Positions 10,599 to 21,048 of a DNA stretch of 25,743 nt are shown here, piece after piece. Under the pieces are notes generated by a model that saw only the letters and a list, made by a program, of their open reading frames with translations, was not told the DNA's origin and did no database searches. Origin of the DNA: Priapulus caudatus (lineage: Eukaryota; Priapulida; Priapulimorpha; Priapulimorphida; Priapulidae). Position 1 is the stretch's first letter; every line of letters begins with the position of its first letter. Location of the stretch: assembly GCF_000485595.1 (NCBI RefSeq), contig NW_014577305.1, forward strand, positions 5,764-31,506, read 5' to 3'. Both the position numbers and the translations under genes were made by a program.

Positions 10599-11400
10599 GT
10601 GAAATTTTTACGCCATTACGACAGTTTATTTGCGCATACAGACGCACAATTAGTGTGTACACACCTCTGCGAATTTCAGATTCATACCGGAGATGCTAAA
10701 CCATTCAAAATACGACCCTATCGTATGTCCCCGGAGCAGCAAATCATTATTCAGAAACAGGTTGACAAACTGTTAGAGAATGGGATAATTCGCCCATCCA
10801 TGTCACCTTGGTCGTCCGGCGTACTTTTGGTTAAGGAAAAAAACTGGCGAGTATCAAATGTGTGTCGATTATCAACGTTTAAACTCAGTTACAGTAGGAG
10901 ACACCTACCCCTTGCCAGTCATTGAGGATGGCTTACAAACCGTAGAACAAGCTACAATATTTACTACTCTTGACCTCAAAAGTGGCTACCATCAAATCCC
11001 ATTAGCGGAGAAGGACGTTCCGAAGAGTTGCTTTGTAACGCCCTCTTGCAGTTATGACAATTTAATGACACCTTATGGACTGAAAAACGCACCCTCCCAT
11101 TTTCAGCGTCTCCTCGACTACGTCCTGCAAGGAATCCGTCATGAATTTATTCCACGGATTTTGACACCCAAATGTCGGACTTAGCCGAGGTTTTTGCCAG
11201 ATTTGACGTGGCTAACCTCAAGATACGACCCAGTAAGTGTACGTTTTTGCGTCAGTCCATTAACTACCTGGGTCACGTGATAACCCCGGGTTGCATGCGA
11301 CCCGACCCAGAGAAGATCTCAGCGGTGCAAAATAGGGCCCCGCCAACCATGCCAATAGCTGTTCGTCAATTCTTGGGTTTTACCAACTACTATCGTAAGT
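10599..11400 (+). pseudogene. Ty3 reverse transcriptase, missing the YxDD box
   Basis: Hallmarks in order are the N-terminal MSPEQQIIIQKQVDKLLENG, the palm motif CVDYQRLN, TTLDLKSGYHQIPL, YGLKNAPSHFQRLLDYVL, then LKIRPSKCTF and YLGHVIT. A frameshift falls at a run of seven A (10837-10843). Between the ..HEF segment (to about 11148) and the TDFDTQMSDLAEVF segment (from about 11154), the YxDD catalytic box and its flanks are absent, a deletion of about 30-40 bp that also changes frame. The enzyme is dead in this copy. Confidence 0.85.
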
Positions 11401-11800
11401 TTATTAAAGGCTATGCCAATATTGCCCACCCATTAATGATTCTCACCCACAAGGACAAACCCTTTGTGTGGTCAGACGAGGCACAGACTGCCTTTCAGTC
11501 TCTTCCTAAGTGTCTCACTGAGGCCCCCATGTTGGCATTGCCTGATGGAACTCGATCGTACCGCCTCTATTGCGACGCTTCCGGCTACGCCGTCAGAGCA
11601 GTTCTCACGCAAATGGATGAGCGAGAGCGAGAGCACCCAGTGTTTTATCTCAGCAAACAGTTGACTGAGACAGAACAACGCTGGCCTATGATAGAACGCG
11701 AATGTTTTGTGCTGGTTTACGCATTACGGAAGTTTCGACACTACCTCGTCGGTGCCAATTTTGTAATCCTTAGCGATCCCAAACCACTTAACACGTTCAA

Positions 11801-11866
11801 CGCGAAACACGAGTATACTCGTTCGAACCTGCAAAACGCACGGCCGCGAAACACGAGTATACTCGT
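11801..11866. repeat. Duplicated subterminal palindrome of the TTAA element
   Basis: A 22-bp sequence is present twice, at 11801-11822 and 11845-11866. Each copy ends in the perfect 14-bp palindrome ACGAGTATACTCGT. Subterminal repeats are common transposase-binding sites in piggyBac-like elements; binding here is inferred. Confidence 0.8.
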
Positions 11867-11999
11867 GGCAAAAAAAAACAAAAACGTTTACTATGTTCTC
11901 CTATAGATGGCAGGGGCTAGACGCTTAGCAATTCAATAACGTCACTGTATAAACCCCAGTAGTAGATGACATAATTTATACAATACTTTACTGTTGTTT

Positions 12000-12035
12000 G
12001 GAACGTTATTTTGGGAGTTTTTGGGAGTTTTTGGG
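12000..12035. repeat. Short tandem repeat TTTTGGGAG
   Basis: Three successive units of about 11 bp (TTTTTGGGAG-type) near the left side of the TTAA element interior. Confidence 0.6.
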
Positions 12036-12964
12036 ACTGAGGTAATGTTTTTAGTTCACCTCGCCAAAGGGCGTTTGACCGCCGTGTGTTGTGAAGTTGT
12101 CTTTATGTCTGAAAGTTGTGTTTGATTTGATAGATCACGGGTGATAGATTCCGGTGTTGTTTTGATGTCTGAGAGTAAGTTTATATCTATATTATACTAG
12201 CCACTAATTATAAATAATTTTATAGCTAGACAGACTTGCGGCCCCGGTTTTTGCGCGCAGCGCACAGCTCGCGGCAAAGCCGCGCCCCAACAGCAAATAC
12301 GCCGCCCCCTTTTTGTCCACTTAGACAGATACCTTAGACAGGGGTCTGAAAACGCACTCCGCGAAAACTGGGCGCAATCCAACCGACATTCCGGGATGGA
12401 CGGCTTGAGGCCATCTCCAAACGGTCCCTAAACTTTTTTTGGAGTGGCGCGCCTTATGGCTAAGACGTAGTGGCTCCTACAAGAAAATTCCAGAAATGCT
12501 GTCAATCAGCGATGACGCGCTCGCTCATTGGCCGCTACGCGATGACAGGCGCTACTGCCGAGTATAGCGTTATGTCTATCACAGAGCTTTTTACGAAGTG
12601 TCGTACGGCGCTCCACGTGGGGTGGCGCGGCCTAGATGCTATCTTCAAACGCGCTACCGCCGTGCCGGCGCCTGACTGCGTACGTGCGAGGTTTTACCAA
12701 CCTATTGACCCCGCGCTGCCCGTGGCGACAGCACGTCGTGCGAGCACCTGCGCTGGCGTGGCCGGCAAATACTGCGAGCACGTGGTGGCGTGGCCGTGCC
12801 AGTTTTTACACGTAGCTAAGTAGATACTCGCAAAGCAGCAACAGCAACAAAAACTCGCCCCTGCCGCGCAGCGTGGCTCTGCAGCAGCAGCAGTAGCAAA
12901 TGCCCCCACCGAAGGCCGCCATAGCCGAGCCGGTGTGTGAAGAAAACTGCGCGATGTTACGCTT

Positions 12965-13021
12965 CCCACTATACGGATTCGCGCGCCCGCCCTCCTTCGG
13001 CGCGCGAATTCGTATAGCGGG
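12965..13021. repeat. 22-bp-arm hairpin in the TTAA element
   Basis: The left arm 12965-12986 and right arm 13000-13021 are inverted copies with two mismatches and a 13-base loop. The arm contains ATTCGCGCGC. A TATATAG sequence follows at about 13034. It may be a promoter-proximal structure or remnant terminal inverted repeat of a smaller nested element. Confidence 0.6.
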
Positions 13022-13420
13022 CAGCGCGAGATGCTATATAGAACACACCGCGGTCGCGTGCGCCCAGTCCCGCGGAAGTGCGCGGCTTAACCGCTCTCGG
13101 CGGTCGGGGAACAAGGCATCTTTTGCGCAACGCCATCTTGTACCCGGTCTCTCTGGTTAAACCTGCCAAAAACATTTTGTGTAATAGGTGACTAATCGGT
13201 AAAAACGCGAAAATCTCAGCACAGGGCAGTAGGTGCATTGTGAAACATGAAGCGTTCAACGTGTTAAGTATCTGTTGGAAGCTAAAGCGCTGTGCAGCGC
13301 TAAACTACAGCAGTGGGCCCTGTACGTCTCTGGTTTTCCCTCATGCTGAATGGAGTACACGTCAGGTAAATCAAACGTCCAAGAGGAAGCGCTTTCTCGT
13401 TTGCTTCCCGAGGCGTCTAC

Positions 13421-14937
13421 GCCCATGTCACCTCATAACTCATCAATCGTGCCCACCACCTCATCACCGCTCGGCGGTATAGCCTCACAACCCATACACC
13501 AAGTGGTACTGCCTTCGCCCGACGCTGAGGCCTTACAACCCTCACGCCAAGTAGGTCCCATTACGCTTCATCCCGACCCTCCTCACCCTAACGCACGACC
13601 ACACCCTACCCTGACAACCCTTCCCACCATCTCCGCTACTGACACTGAGCTCGCTGCCTTGCAGCAGGCTGATCCTCTCCTTTGCTAGATTATTCGCACA
13701 CTCTCTAACCCCGATGAAAGTTCCATATGCGAAGCTAAGCTCGTTGAAAGCTATCTCTTTGTTGACGACTTGCTTTTTCATGTGCCGTCTCGCGTGCAGG
13801 ATGCTGACATTGCGCCCCAATTAGTCATCCCTGCATTCTCGTACCTGCTGTGCTTCCTTTGTTCCACGATCATGTGTATGGTGCCCATCTGGGTTTCAAG
13901 AAAGTCTATAGTAAACTCTCCCAGCGCTATTTCTGGCCCCGCATGTTCGCCGACGCTTACCACTACATTAAATCATGCGTCATATGTAATTGTTGGAAAC
14001 TACAGCGTGTCCGTGCCCCCCTACACCATGCGCCGATGCCCACACTCAGGAGATGTGGTCGCCATCAATGTTACGGGCCCACACCCCTGCTCAAGGCAAT
14101 CATTACATGCTCACGTTTCTGGATCTTTACACCGCATGGCCCAAAGCTTTTCCCATGCCCGGTAAAAGTGCTGCTACAGTAGCACGCATCATTGTAGACG
14201 ATTTCATCCCTCGTCACTCGTGCCCTCGATCCAACTTAACCAATAATAGAGGCAAATTTATTAACGAGCTCATGACACGATTGAACACATCGCTCGAGAT
14301 CACCCACATTAAGGTCTCTCCCTATCACCCTGAGTTGAATGGGTAATGTGAACGCTTTCATCGCACGCTTGCCAACATGCTCGCATGCTATATTAATCGG
14401 GATCATACAGACTGGGATACAGAGATCAACTCGGTCTTATTTGCATATCGCACAGCCGTCAATGAGTCATCACAATTCACCCCTTCTTCTTGACGTATGG
14501 TAGAGATGCAGAGCTACCACTTGACACGCTACTGCAGCCGCGACGATTGTCATACGCTGACGACCCAGTAACTCACGCTACTGAACGCATGCACCGAGTA
14601 TTCGTTGCGATGCAGCGTAACACTAAAATGGCCTGTGCGCGTAATAAACGCTTTTACGACAGGCGCGCAAAGGTTCAATCCGTTGACATAGAAGACCCCG
14701 TCTATTTTTTCTAATCCCACGTTGTCGGCTAACCAGACGCCGAAATTCGCTTCACAGTGGCAGCCTTACTATACCGTGGTCAAGAAACTTTCTCCACTGC
14801 GACTTCGCATTAAGGCGCAAGGCCAAAAGCATACTCGCGATGTTCATGTGAGTAATCTTCGACCCGCATACCCATTCTCGGCATGGAATGCGCCTAGAAC
14901 CGTGCTTACGGGTCGAGACGGCCCAGCCCGTCAATGA
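13421..14937 (+). pseudogene. Ty3 integrase, multiply disabled
   Basis: After a proline-rich linker (to the TAG at 13686-13688) comes the zinc-binding HHCC domain: His near 13864, His near 13884 and CVIC at 13976-13987. The catalytic core begins with TFLDLYTAWPKAF (first Asp at 14122). The second catalytic position, expected as TD, reads TN at 14239-14244, and a TAA lies at 14344-14346 just before the CERFHRTL motif with the catalytic Glu (14350). The C-terminal part reads TYGRDAELPLDTLL, then VHVSNLRPAYPF. Frameshifts occur near 13,850 and 14,490. The enzyme would have inserted the cDNA; this copy cannot. Confidence 0.85.
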
Positions 14938-15147
14938 GACGGCAATGCGTCACGCGAAGCTAGTTGACACAGAGCCTCTTTCGTCGCCCCCCACGATGAC
15001 ACGCGTGCAGCCAGTGGGGCTAGCACGCCCAGCACTGATAGCTGGGAGGCAGACGATTTGTTGCCACTCGCGTGATATAGCCGATTGCGCTAAAGTGCGA
15101 TGTAAACACGACGCTCATGTTATGTGTCACTTCTCTGTTTCAGGACG
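14938..15147 (+). promoter_or_regulatory. pol-env gap with splice acceptor for env
   Basis: Between the pol stop and the env ATG there is no coding frame. A pyrimidine-rich run CACTTCTCTGTTTCAG ends at 15143, four bases before the ATG at 15148. In errantiviruses env is made from a spliced subgenomic RNA, and this site has the right place and shape to be its acceptor. Confidence 0.55.
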
Positions 15148-16583
15148 ATGTCCCCTGTTACCAGGGTCGCCCTGCTCGTAGTTGCTTCGGCGTTGGTATC
15201 AGCCTCGCAAGCTACTGATGTCCGGACACCCACAATGGGAGTAGTTTTTATCCCGTGGTCACATCTCGGTCACACAAAGTACAGGCCAAGGATTTACTCT
15301 CAACTTCACTTCGATTTCAGACTTACCTGGACTCGTTGCACAAAGATGTGCACAGGATGTATAAATTACAACCAGCGGCTGCCCCACATTTCCGGTCCCC
15401 CTCCCTCGACGATCAATACTTCGCAGCTTTAAATCGTGACGTCAGATCCCTCGTGCAGGCCCATATGGCATGGTTTCACCAACGTTTGCGATCACTTAAT
15501 CTCCGCTTAACAGACTTGCACTCACTACATCATTCAAGATAGAAGCGCGCTATCGCTAGTGGTCTTGGTAAAATCACAAAATGTTCATTTGGTATAGCTA
15601 CTGACGATGATATTGAGCAACTGCAACGGCAGTTATCCGCATTAGGTACGACACAGGAACGAATCTTGACTGTAATCGACGAATCCTTAAACCGTCATAA
15701 ATTATACCGGCATTCAAACGGAAATGAACACGGAGGTATTGTCGCATGTAATTTCCCATGCCCGGGGACTTAACCTCCTCCGTTCGCACACTAGTGTTTA
15801 AAGTAACAGCCTTCCAGGCATCAGTGGCACGAGAATTCATTGCGATTACCCACCTCCAGTTATCCCTTTCAAGTTTGACGGTAGCCTTCGATAACGTTCA
15901 AACCACACTTGACACTACGATACACGCCATCTCCGTTTTGTTGACGGGCCGCTTGCCCTCTACGCTGTTACCCCCCCACTAGTTACGTGAAGTCTTACTT
16001 ACTATTGAAAGCTCGCTGCCCCCTATGTTGGCTATGCCACACAGCCCCCATGCTGACTTGTTTTATTATTATAACCTGGTACAGGCCATAGTGATGCCTG
16101 TGGACATAGGACTACATGTAATCGCGTTCTTACCTTTAACATATAACGAGATGACGTTTCAGATGTACCAAATTTTGACACCGCCAGTGTTTCTCAGTAA
16201 CTCCACTGCAGCGGCATACTTCGAAATTTCTCAGTTTTATTGGAGTTTCACTCAACCATACCAATTACGTCCACACCGACGAATCCGCCGTACGTTCATG
16301 CTTACGCAAGCATCAAGAGATCTGTGATGTCAGATCTCTCATTTACCCTATCTCCACAGCAATTATGTGCCCTGTCGCGCTATTTCTAAACGATACCGCT
16401 CTTATCTCCACATTATGTACAATGCGCGTTACGTTTTACACACGGCCAACGCCGCGCGCCACCTACCTCGTTGACGGTAGCTGGCTAAAATCTACGCCCC
16501 ACCCATTACGTTTCACCATCTCGTGCCAGTCACACCCTACGGCACAAGTAACATCTAAAGAGTTCCTGGTTCAACAACAGTTT
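15148..16583 (+). pseudogene. F-type envelope gene, N-terminal part (broken)
   Basis: The ATG opens a signal peptide (RVALLVVASALVSASQA). Frameshifts follow near 15,255 and 15,760. A basic cleavage-like site lies at about 15,537-15,548 and is interrupted by a TAG at 15540-15542. Immediately after it is a fusion-peptide-like stretch (AIASGLGKITKC), then FGIATDDDIEQLQRQL, matching the layout of baculovirus F / gypsy Env proteins. Further downstream are YYYNLVQAIVMPVDIG and DGSWLKSTPHPLRFTISC-type segments. It ends at 16583 where the Ngaro-like element enters. The protein would have been a membrane fusion glycoprotein. Several breaks show it is inactive. Confidence 0.7.
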
Positions 16584-16841
16584 GTGTAAACTTACGTCAG
16601 AACTAGCATGGAGCAACCACAATGATTAAAATAAAACACATTTATTTTAATTATACAAATGCCTTATTCCTGTAGGGTACAAACATCCATCAGACAACAT
16701 ATTTTACAATCAAGTACAGCCATTCCGGCCCTAGCAAAGCGGTAATACAAAATATAGCAAACTTAGCACCAAACAAGAACAACCAACACGGTGGCGCCAC
16801 CGAGATAACCCGGAGGTCCCTCCATGCTAGACTGACTACAA
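16581..16841 (-). repeat. Ngaro-like terminal unit, full copy (A2-B2)
   Basis: It begins TTTGTGTAAACTTACG and ends ATGCTAGACTGACTACAA. Its two ends form an imperfect inverted pair (CTAGCATGGAG and CTCCATGCTAG). It has about 105 bp in the middle (around 16664-16767) that the 21049-21205 copy lacks. Confidence 0.85.
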
Positions 16842-16917
16842 TTTGTGTAAACTTACGTCAGAACTAGCATGGAGCAACCACAATGATTAAAATAAAACTC
16901 ATTTATTTTAATTATAA

Positions 16918-17599
16918 TGTAAGCGGGCGAAACCCCACACGCCAGAGAAAGTTATGGCAATGCGAGAATGCAACCGGTGTCAGGAGAATGTATGAAACAG
17001 GGACGGGAAAGTCAGCGGCGGGACGGAAGTCAAAGAGAGCCGTGACTCGAGATGGCGCCGTCTAGCTGGAAGCCCGGTCATGAATCCCCGAATACTTGCG
17101 CATTGTGACAGCCTAGACACTGACCAGATGATCTATGACATCAGGGCCAGAATAGGACCATGGTGCGCACTACCCCCACCATATTAGGTAGCGGGAGATA
17201 GCAGTAGGAATCCGCACTCTGCCGTGTTCGGGAGGGCCGGTTGGTCAGAGTGGGGAGCTAAAGCAGATCCGTGACGCAAGGGAAGAAACGCGATCGCAGG
17301 ACTGGGGCGCGGCATATATAAGGGGGAACCCATCGCTTCTCGAAGCTCTTGTGCCAGCCACCGTTCTCGGGGAGGCTCTTGTGCCAGCCACCGTTCTCGG
17401 GACAGGCTCTTGAACCAGCCACCCGCTGAGAAAGGTGTAGTGTGTAGTAACCGCTCTTGCTTTCGGTAGTGCACGGAGACTTCATGTATTGTATTAGAGA
17501 TTTAGTAAAACACCAGTGAACGTTGCTTCTTGTCTTGTCTTGTCTCTATCAGTCTACTACAGAACTTCGTACGAAGGTAGTGCGAATCAAACGCCTACA
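16918..17599 (+). mobile_element. Solo LTR, copy 2 (682 bp), nested in the Ngaro-like repeat
   Basis: TGTAAGCGGG to GCCTACA, homologous to 7013-7687. Flanks are ATAA on the left and ATAC on the right; the uninterrupted sister repeat reads ATAC here, so the target duplication has one mutation. TATATAA lies near 17315. This copy has a tandem duplication absent from copy 1. Confidence 0.88.
17345..17430 (+). repeat. Tandem 30-31 bp repeat in solo LTR copy 2
   Basis: Units at 17345-17374, 17375-17405 and a degenerate 17406-17430, each beginning GCTCTTG with CCAGCCACC. They lie just downstream of the TATA box, in the likely R region. Copy 1 of the LTR lacks this array. Confidence 0.8.
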
Positions 17600-17851
17600 A
17601 TACAAATGCCTTCCAATAAAGAGTTAACCAACAATATTGTTCACACTATTTGAGTGAGGCAAATGAACATAGTACTGATGATAGACCTAGTACATAACTG
17701 ATGTACAGTGTACATATACAAGCTGCTGTAGATTTTAGCTCGCCAAATCATCACGAAAATGGCAACTCGTACTTTTACCGACCTGCAAGAATGCTAACAC
17801 GAAGCACTACAATCTTGCACACCCATGATCCAATCCACTTTGTCCACCAAC

Positions 17852-18682
17852 CTATGGTTGGTCAATTATCCTCTCTATATAATCATCATCTGGTCTGGCA
17901 TGTACATAATGCTCATAAAACACTGATTCTAATTTCCAGCGACCTACTTGCATCGCTGTTTTGGGCTCGCACCCAGGTCTCACTGCTGCCGTTGCCGCAG
18001 TCGGTCTAAACAACTTTGCAGTGTACCCTAAACCACCAAGTCCAGCTTGTTCGATAGCCTGCTGTAGTATACAGGAAACCGTAGCACTACCAATAGGTTT
18101 ATACGGACGGGATAATAACAAGAGCACTGCCCCCGAGTCAGCTCGTTGTTCACAAGAATGCTCCATATAACAATGTAAGGTTCTAACCGGATCTAGCTTC
18201 GTAACCGTGCTACCTGGGATAGTAACCGTGAATCCTTTTCTGTCAGTGTCGTTTTTAATGCCGTGTAACCGTAACTGAACGCTGCCATCACCAAAAAATT
18301 GCACCATATCAGCAGTAAACAGCATACTCTCTGTACTTAATTTGTCCGAGTCAAAGACTTTGCCCTTTGGGGCCACATCTGACAGCCTAAGCATGACTGT
18401 GAGTGCCAACAACGTAATTGCCTTCAACCGAAGGTCTTTGGTGGGCAACTGATCATTCGATGCCCATGACATAAACAAGTCTCTGAACGGCGTTATGGGT
18501 AATATGCTAGTACGTGTCATAGGCACTTTAGTTCCGAATTTGGTTAGTGCCACACCTAGCTTCTGCAAGTCAAACGAGTGTAACACATTTGGTTGGTCTT
18601 TAAAGCATACAACGCACCAACTGCTGCTTGCACGGTACGCAACCGTGATGCATGACTTTCTGAAGAGTCTGCTGTAGCGCAC
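17852..18682 (-). pseudogene. Tyrosine recombinase, catalytic part
   Basis: A 276-codon frame contains box I MLRLSDVAPK (Arg at residue 99), a second Arg box LFRPTAATAAVRPG (Arg 226; the usual His of HxxR is not obvious), and the C-terminal VFYEHYVHARP with the candidate catalytic Tyr at 256 or 259. This is the integration enzyme of DIRS-order elements. The N-terminal core-binding part is in a different frame upstream (18556-18960), joined across a -1 change near 18,590-18,600. Confidence 0.85.
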
Positions 18683-18960
18683 AGAAAATCTGCCAAGCCC
18701 GCACTAGCCACGGGTGGAAATGGCAGTTTTCTCTCATCACAAAATGCCTGCAGTCTATTCAAACTTCTGTTATAACCATGCAAAGTGGACACGGCCCAGC
18801 AAAGTGGTGCCTGCGCAACTGCTCTTTGAGACCAGCCTACCTTCCGCAACTTTTCCCGCCATATACTCTCCAGGCACACAGGTGCCACCTTCTGTTTTTC
18901 ATCGGTTCCGGTATCGCCCCAAAGGCGAGATACACCCTTGACGTTTGTGGCAGAAATATT
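18556..18960 (-). pseudogene. Tyrosine recombinase, N-terminal part (other frame)
   Basis: It encodes STLHGYNRSLNRLQAFCDER and ADFLCATADSSESHASRLRT, typical of the SAM-like core-binding domain before the catalytic domain. The frame then passes over TTTAAAG and runs into a stop near 18556, while the catalytic domain continues in the -1 frame. A plain indel or a programmed shift are both possible. Confidence 0.65.
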
Positions 18961-19660
18961 GGCGGACTGATCGACAGCTGCTGCAGCTCGGCCATCCATG
19001 GCTGTGCTTTCCGAAATGGTGCAATTACCGTTGCCCAGGCTTTCTGTGCTTTTATGACCTGCAACACCTGCTGTACCAGGTAAAATGGTGGGTTCACAAA
19101 GTTTTTGTGTTGTGCCCAATCTGTCTGCCAGAGTGCATCCACTCCCATGCTTAGTGGTTCGTAGTAGAGACTGTTGAAACAGTGTAACTGATGGGTCAAC
19201 ATGTCTGCAAACCTGTCTATGGTATGTTGTCCCCACCACCGATCCAACTGATCGAACAGTTGCGGGTGTAGTTTCCACTGGTAGGGTGAGACCGATAACC
19301 TGCTGAGAAAATCGGCCTCTACATTGATACGCCCTGACAAGTGTTTTGCCGCGAGCATGATGTTTCGTTCGTTATTCTCTATCCAGAAAGCCTGGGTCAG
19401 CTCGGACAGTTCCGAGCTCTGGCCGCCCAAGCGATTTACCATGGCTACTGCCGTAATATTGTCGCTTAAAACCTGGACGTGTTTGTTGTTCAGGGAATCC
19501 CCGAATGATTTCACTGCTAGAAAGACTGCCATCAGCTCTTTGTAATTTATATGCTTTGTTTGTAGTCTCAGGTTCCAATACCCGGAAGCCTGTTTGCCCT
19601 CGCATATGGCTTGCCATCCCGTATTCGATGCGTCGCGTTAACTGAATTTCTACTGGACAT
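18837..19660 (-). pseudogene. Ngaro-like RNase H and post-RH domain
   Basis: The RNase H contains GYWNLRLQTKHINYKELMAV, VLSDNITAVAMVNR (Asp) and HLSGRINVEADFLSR, the signature of DIRS-order RNase H. It continues with TIDRFADMLTHQLHCFNSLY and NFVNPPFYLVQQVLQVI, the conserved domain that follows RH in these elements. A frameshift near 19,640 separates it from the RT. Confidence 0.85.
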
Positions 19661-20133
19661 ACCACTATTGGTTGACCGTTCCAATGCGACAGAGCCTCTA
19701 GCCACCAATTCAAGTCTGCTACACACCGACTGTCCAACCACAGCGTGTCTTGCCATGAACTGCGATTTGAGAGTGTACGGTAAATGTTTCATAGTAGCAA
19801 CTTGGTTGGCATTATAGCCTTGGTCATAGCTATACATTGACCTGCCAGCCATGCTAAAACTTGTGCTCGTACCGTTGGATGCCCAATAACTCGCCGTATA
19901 TCTCGATGCAACTTGTGTACTTGGTCCACTGGAATTTTGATCTGTGGGTGCCCGTCCTGACCACGTGATATGAGCAGGCATCCCAGAAACTGAATCTCTT
20001 CTCTGGGCTCCAATGAACGTTTGTCCCAGTTTAAACGGAAACCTAGTGTTTGTAACATGTCTAGTAGAATCTCTTTGTGTTTTGGGAACATGCATGGTTT
20101 TGCCAACAACAGAATATCATGTGTGAACGACAC
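19640..20133 (-). pseudogene. Ngaro-like RT remnant (C-terminal part only)
   Basis: The frame begins FTHDILLLAKPCMFPKHK, where the family expects a YxDD box, then LGFRLNWDKRSLEP and EIQFLGCLL. A TGA at 19789-19791 interrupts, followed in the same frame by LDSRCVADLNWWLEALSHWN. All fingers and palm motifs upstream of YxDD are missing: the gag frame ends about 15 bases before it. A large internal deletion therefore removed the N-terminal RT. Confidence 0.8.
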
Positions 20134-20147
20134 ATAATTGCCTTACA

Positions 20148-21003
20148 CTACGATTCATAATTGTTTCCGGCTGCAGATGGAGCATGAGGTCGCTGCATCG
20201 GTATATTTTTCTGCATACTTTGAAATGCATCGGGCTGCCCATAGGAGTGAAATCCCCGACTTCTGCCGGACCAATTGTTGCTGTATCCACGTCCCCGCGA
20301 GTAACTGTTAGTGTTAGCATAGCCGGAACTAGAACCACGCGAATAACTTCTGTAAGGACTTAAATAACTTTGACGTGTCCCTGCCAAACTGACCTTGCAC
20401 TAACATACCCGAATACTCATCCTGCAAGTTGCGCACATGTCCACACAGAGTTACAAACAAATTTGCAAGAGAGTCATTGACGTTTTGATCCATAGTGTCA
20501 CTGTCAATAGTACTGATAATTTTCAGACCAGTTTCCACATAACGTGCGGACCGACTGACCACGTTGAACGTTTGTTAATCTTCGCGGTTAATACCGCTCT
20601 TATTCTCATTCAGACGAAAGTCCGGTTGCAGTTTCACCCGATGTAGAGGGTCTCTTATGGTCTGAAACTCCCCTTGTATATCGTCGGTGACGTATTCATT
20701 TAAGCGAATGATGGGACCGGGCCTACGGGGCTCATGCTGGCTGTTCACACCAATGTTAGGTTCAGCAGCTATGTTCATGTCATGCGTGTCATGACCTACC
20801 GTCACATCATCAAATTCCTGCCCTGGAGCACATGGGCATAGTGGCGACGCGGTGCCCGTTGACTCGGCAGGTGCATGCCCACTTTCCTCTCCAAAACCAG
20901 TCCTGCCCGCGACCCACGGGTCGTCGTCTTCGTCAGGCTCAGGCTCCAATCGGGATAGTCTATGTTCATTTGCGCTTTGTTTCTCAGTGATGTCAGATAG
21001 CAA
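20148..21003 (-). pseudogene. Ngaro-like Gag/ORF1 remnant
   Basis: Three frames in order: 21003-20575 (acidic, EPDEDDDPW, starting with a helical ITEKQSANEHRLSRLE), 20562-20329 (helical, DSLANLFVTLCGHVRNLQDE) and 20387-20148 (Ser/Tyr/Gly/Arg-rich, RGYSNNWSGRSRG). The Gly/Arg/Tyr-rich C-terminus fits the nucleic-acid-binding end of DIRS-order ORF1 proteins. One stop and one frameshift separate the parts. Confidence 0.6.
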
Positions 21004-21048
21004 ATCTGTAATTTCCTTTAGTTCGTTTCGTTAGTTTCGTTTATTTCG

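Larger units (their letters stand above)
11788..13267. mobile_element. Non-autonomous piggyBac-like element with TTAA ends
   Basis: TTAA lies at 11788-11791 and at 13264-13267. Immediately inside are inverted termini CACGTTCAACGC and, reversed from the right, CACGTTGAACGC (one mismatch). The target TTAA fits piggyBac transposition, and loss of the interval would leave a single TTAA with the RNase H frame continuous. The 1.47-kb interior holds no transposase-like frame. It has subterminal palindromes on the left, a GC-rich middle with CpGs, and a long hairpin near the right end, so it is probably mobilised in trans. Confidence 0.75.
11360..13420 (+). pseudogene. Ty3 RNase H and tether, split by an insertion
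   Basis: The N-terminal part reads FLGFTNYYRKFIKGYANIAH and then LYCDASGYAVRAVLTQ with the DAS motif, VFYLSKQLT, and WPMIERECFVLVYALRKF. It breaks at 11787 inside the segment SDPKPL. The missing C-terminal part resumes at 13268 and includes LQQWALYVSGF and YTSGKSNVQEEALSRL, the usual end of Ty3 RNase H. The codon phase is continuous across the empty TTAA site, so the insertion explains the break. One further stop (TGA at about 13345) lies after the resumption. Confidence 0.85.
16842..17612 (-). repeat. Ngaro-like partial unit (B1), split by a solo LTR
   Basis: 16842-16917 matches the start of the 16581 unit through the AATTATA block. The match resumes at 17600 (ATACAAATGCCTT) after the LTR insertion and then diverges into element-internal DNA. 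This is the B1 copy of an A1-B1-A2-B2 layout. Confidence 0.8.

Noticed and set aside
12470-12823. 117-codon plus-strand frame inside the TTAA element
   Set aside because: Starts with GTG, has no family signal and lies in GC-rich DNA where chance open frames are common; it is not a transposase.
14490-14714. Separate small gene
   Set aside because: Translation is the C-terminal part of the Ty3 integrase after a frameshift.
19568-20095. 175-codon minus frame overlapping the Ngaro-like RT
   Set aside because: Shadow of the RT frame for most of its length; no RT motifs in that translation.
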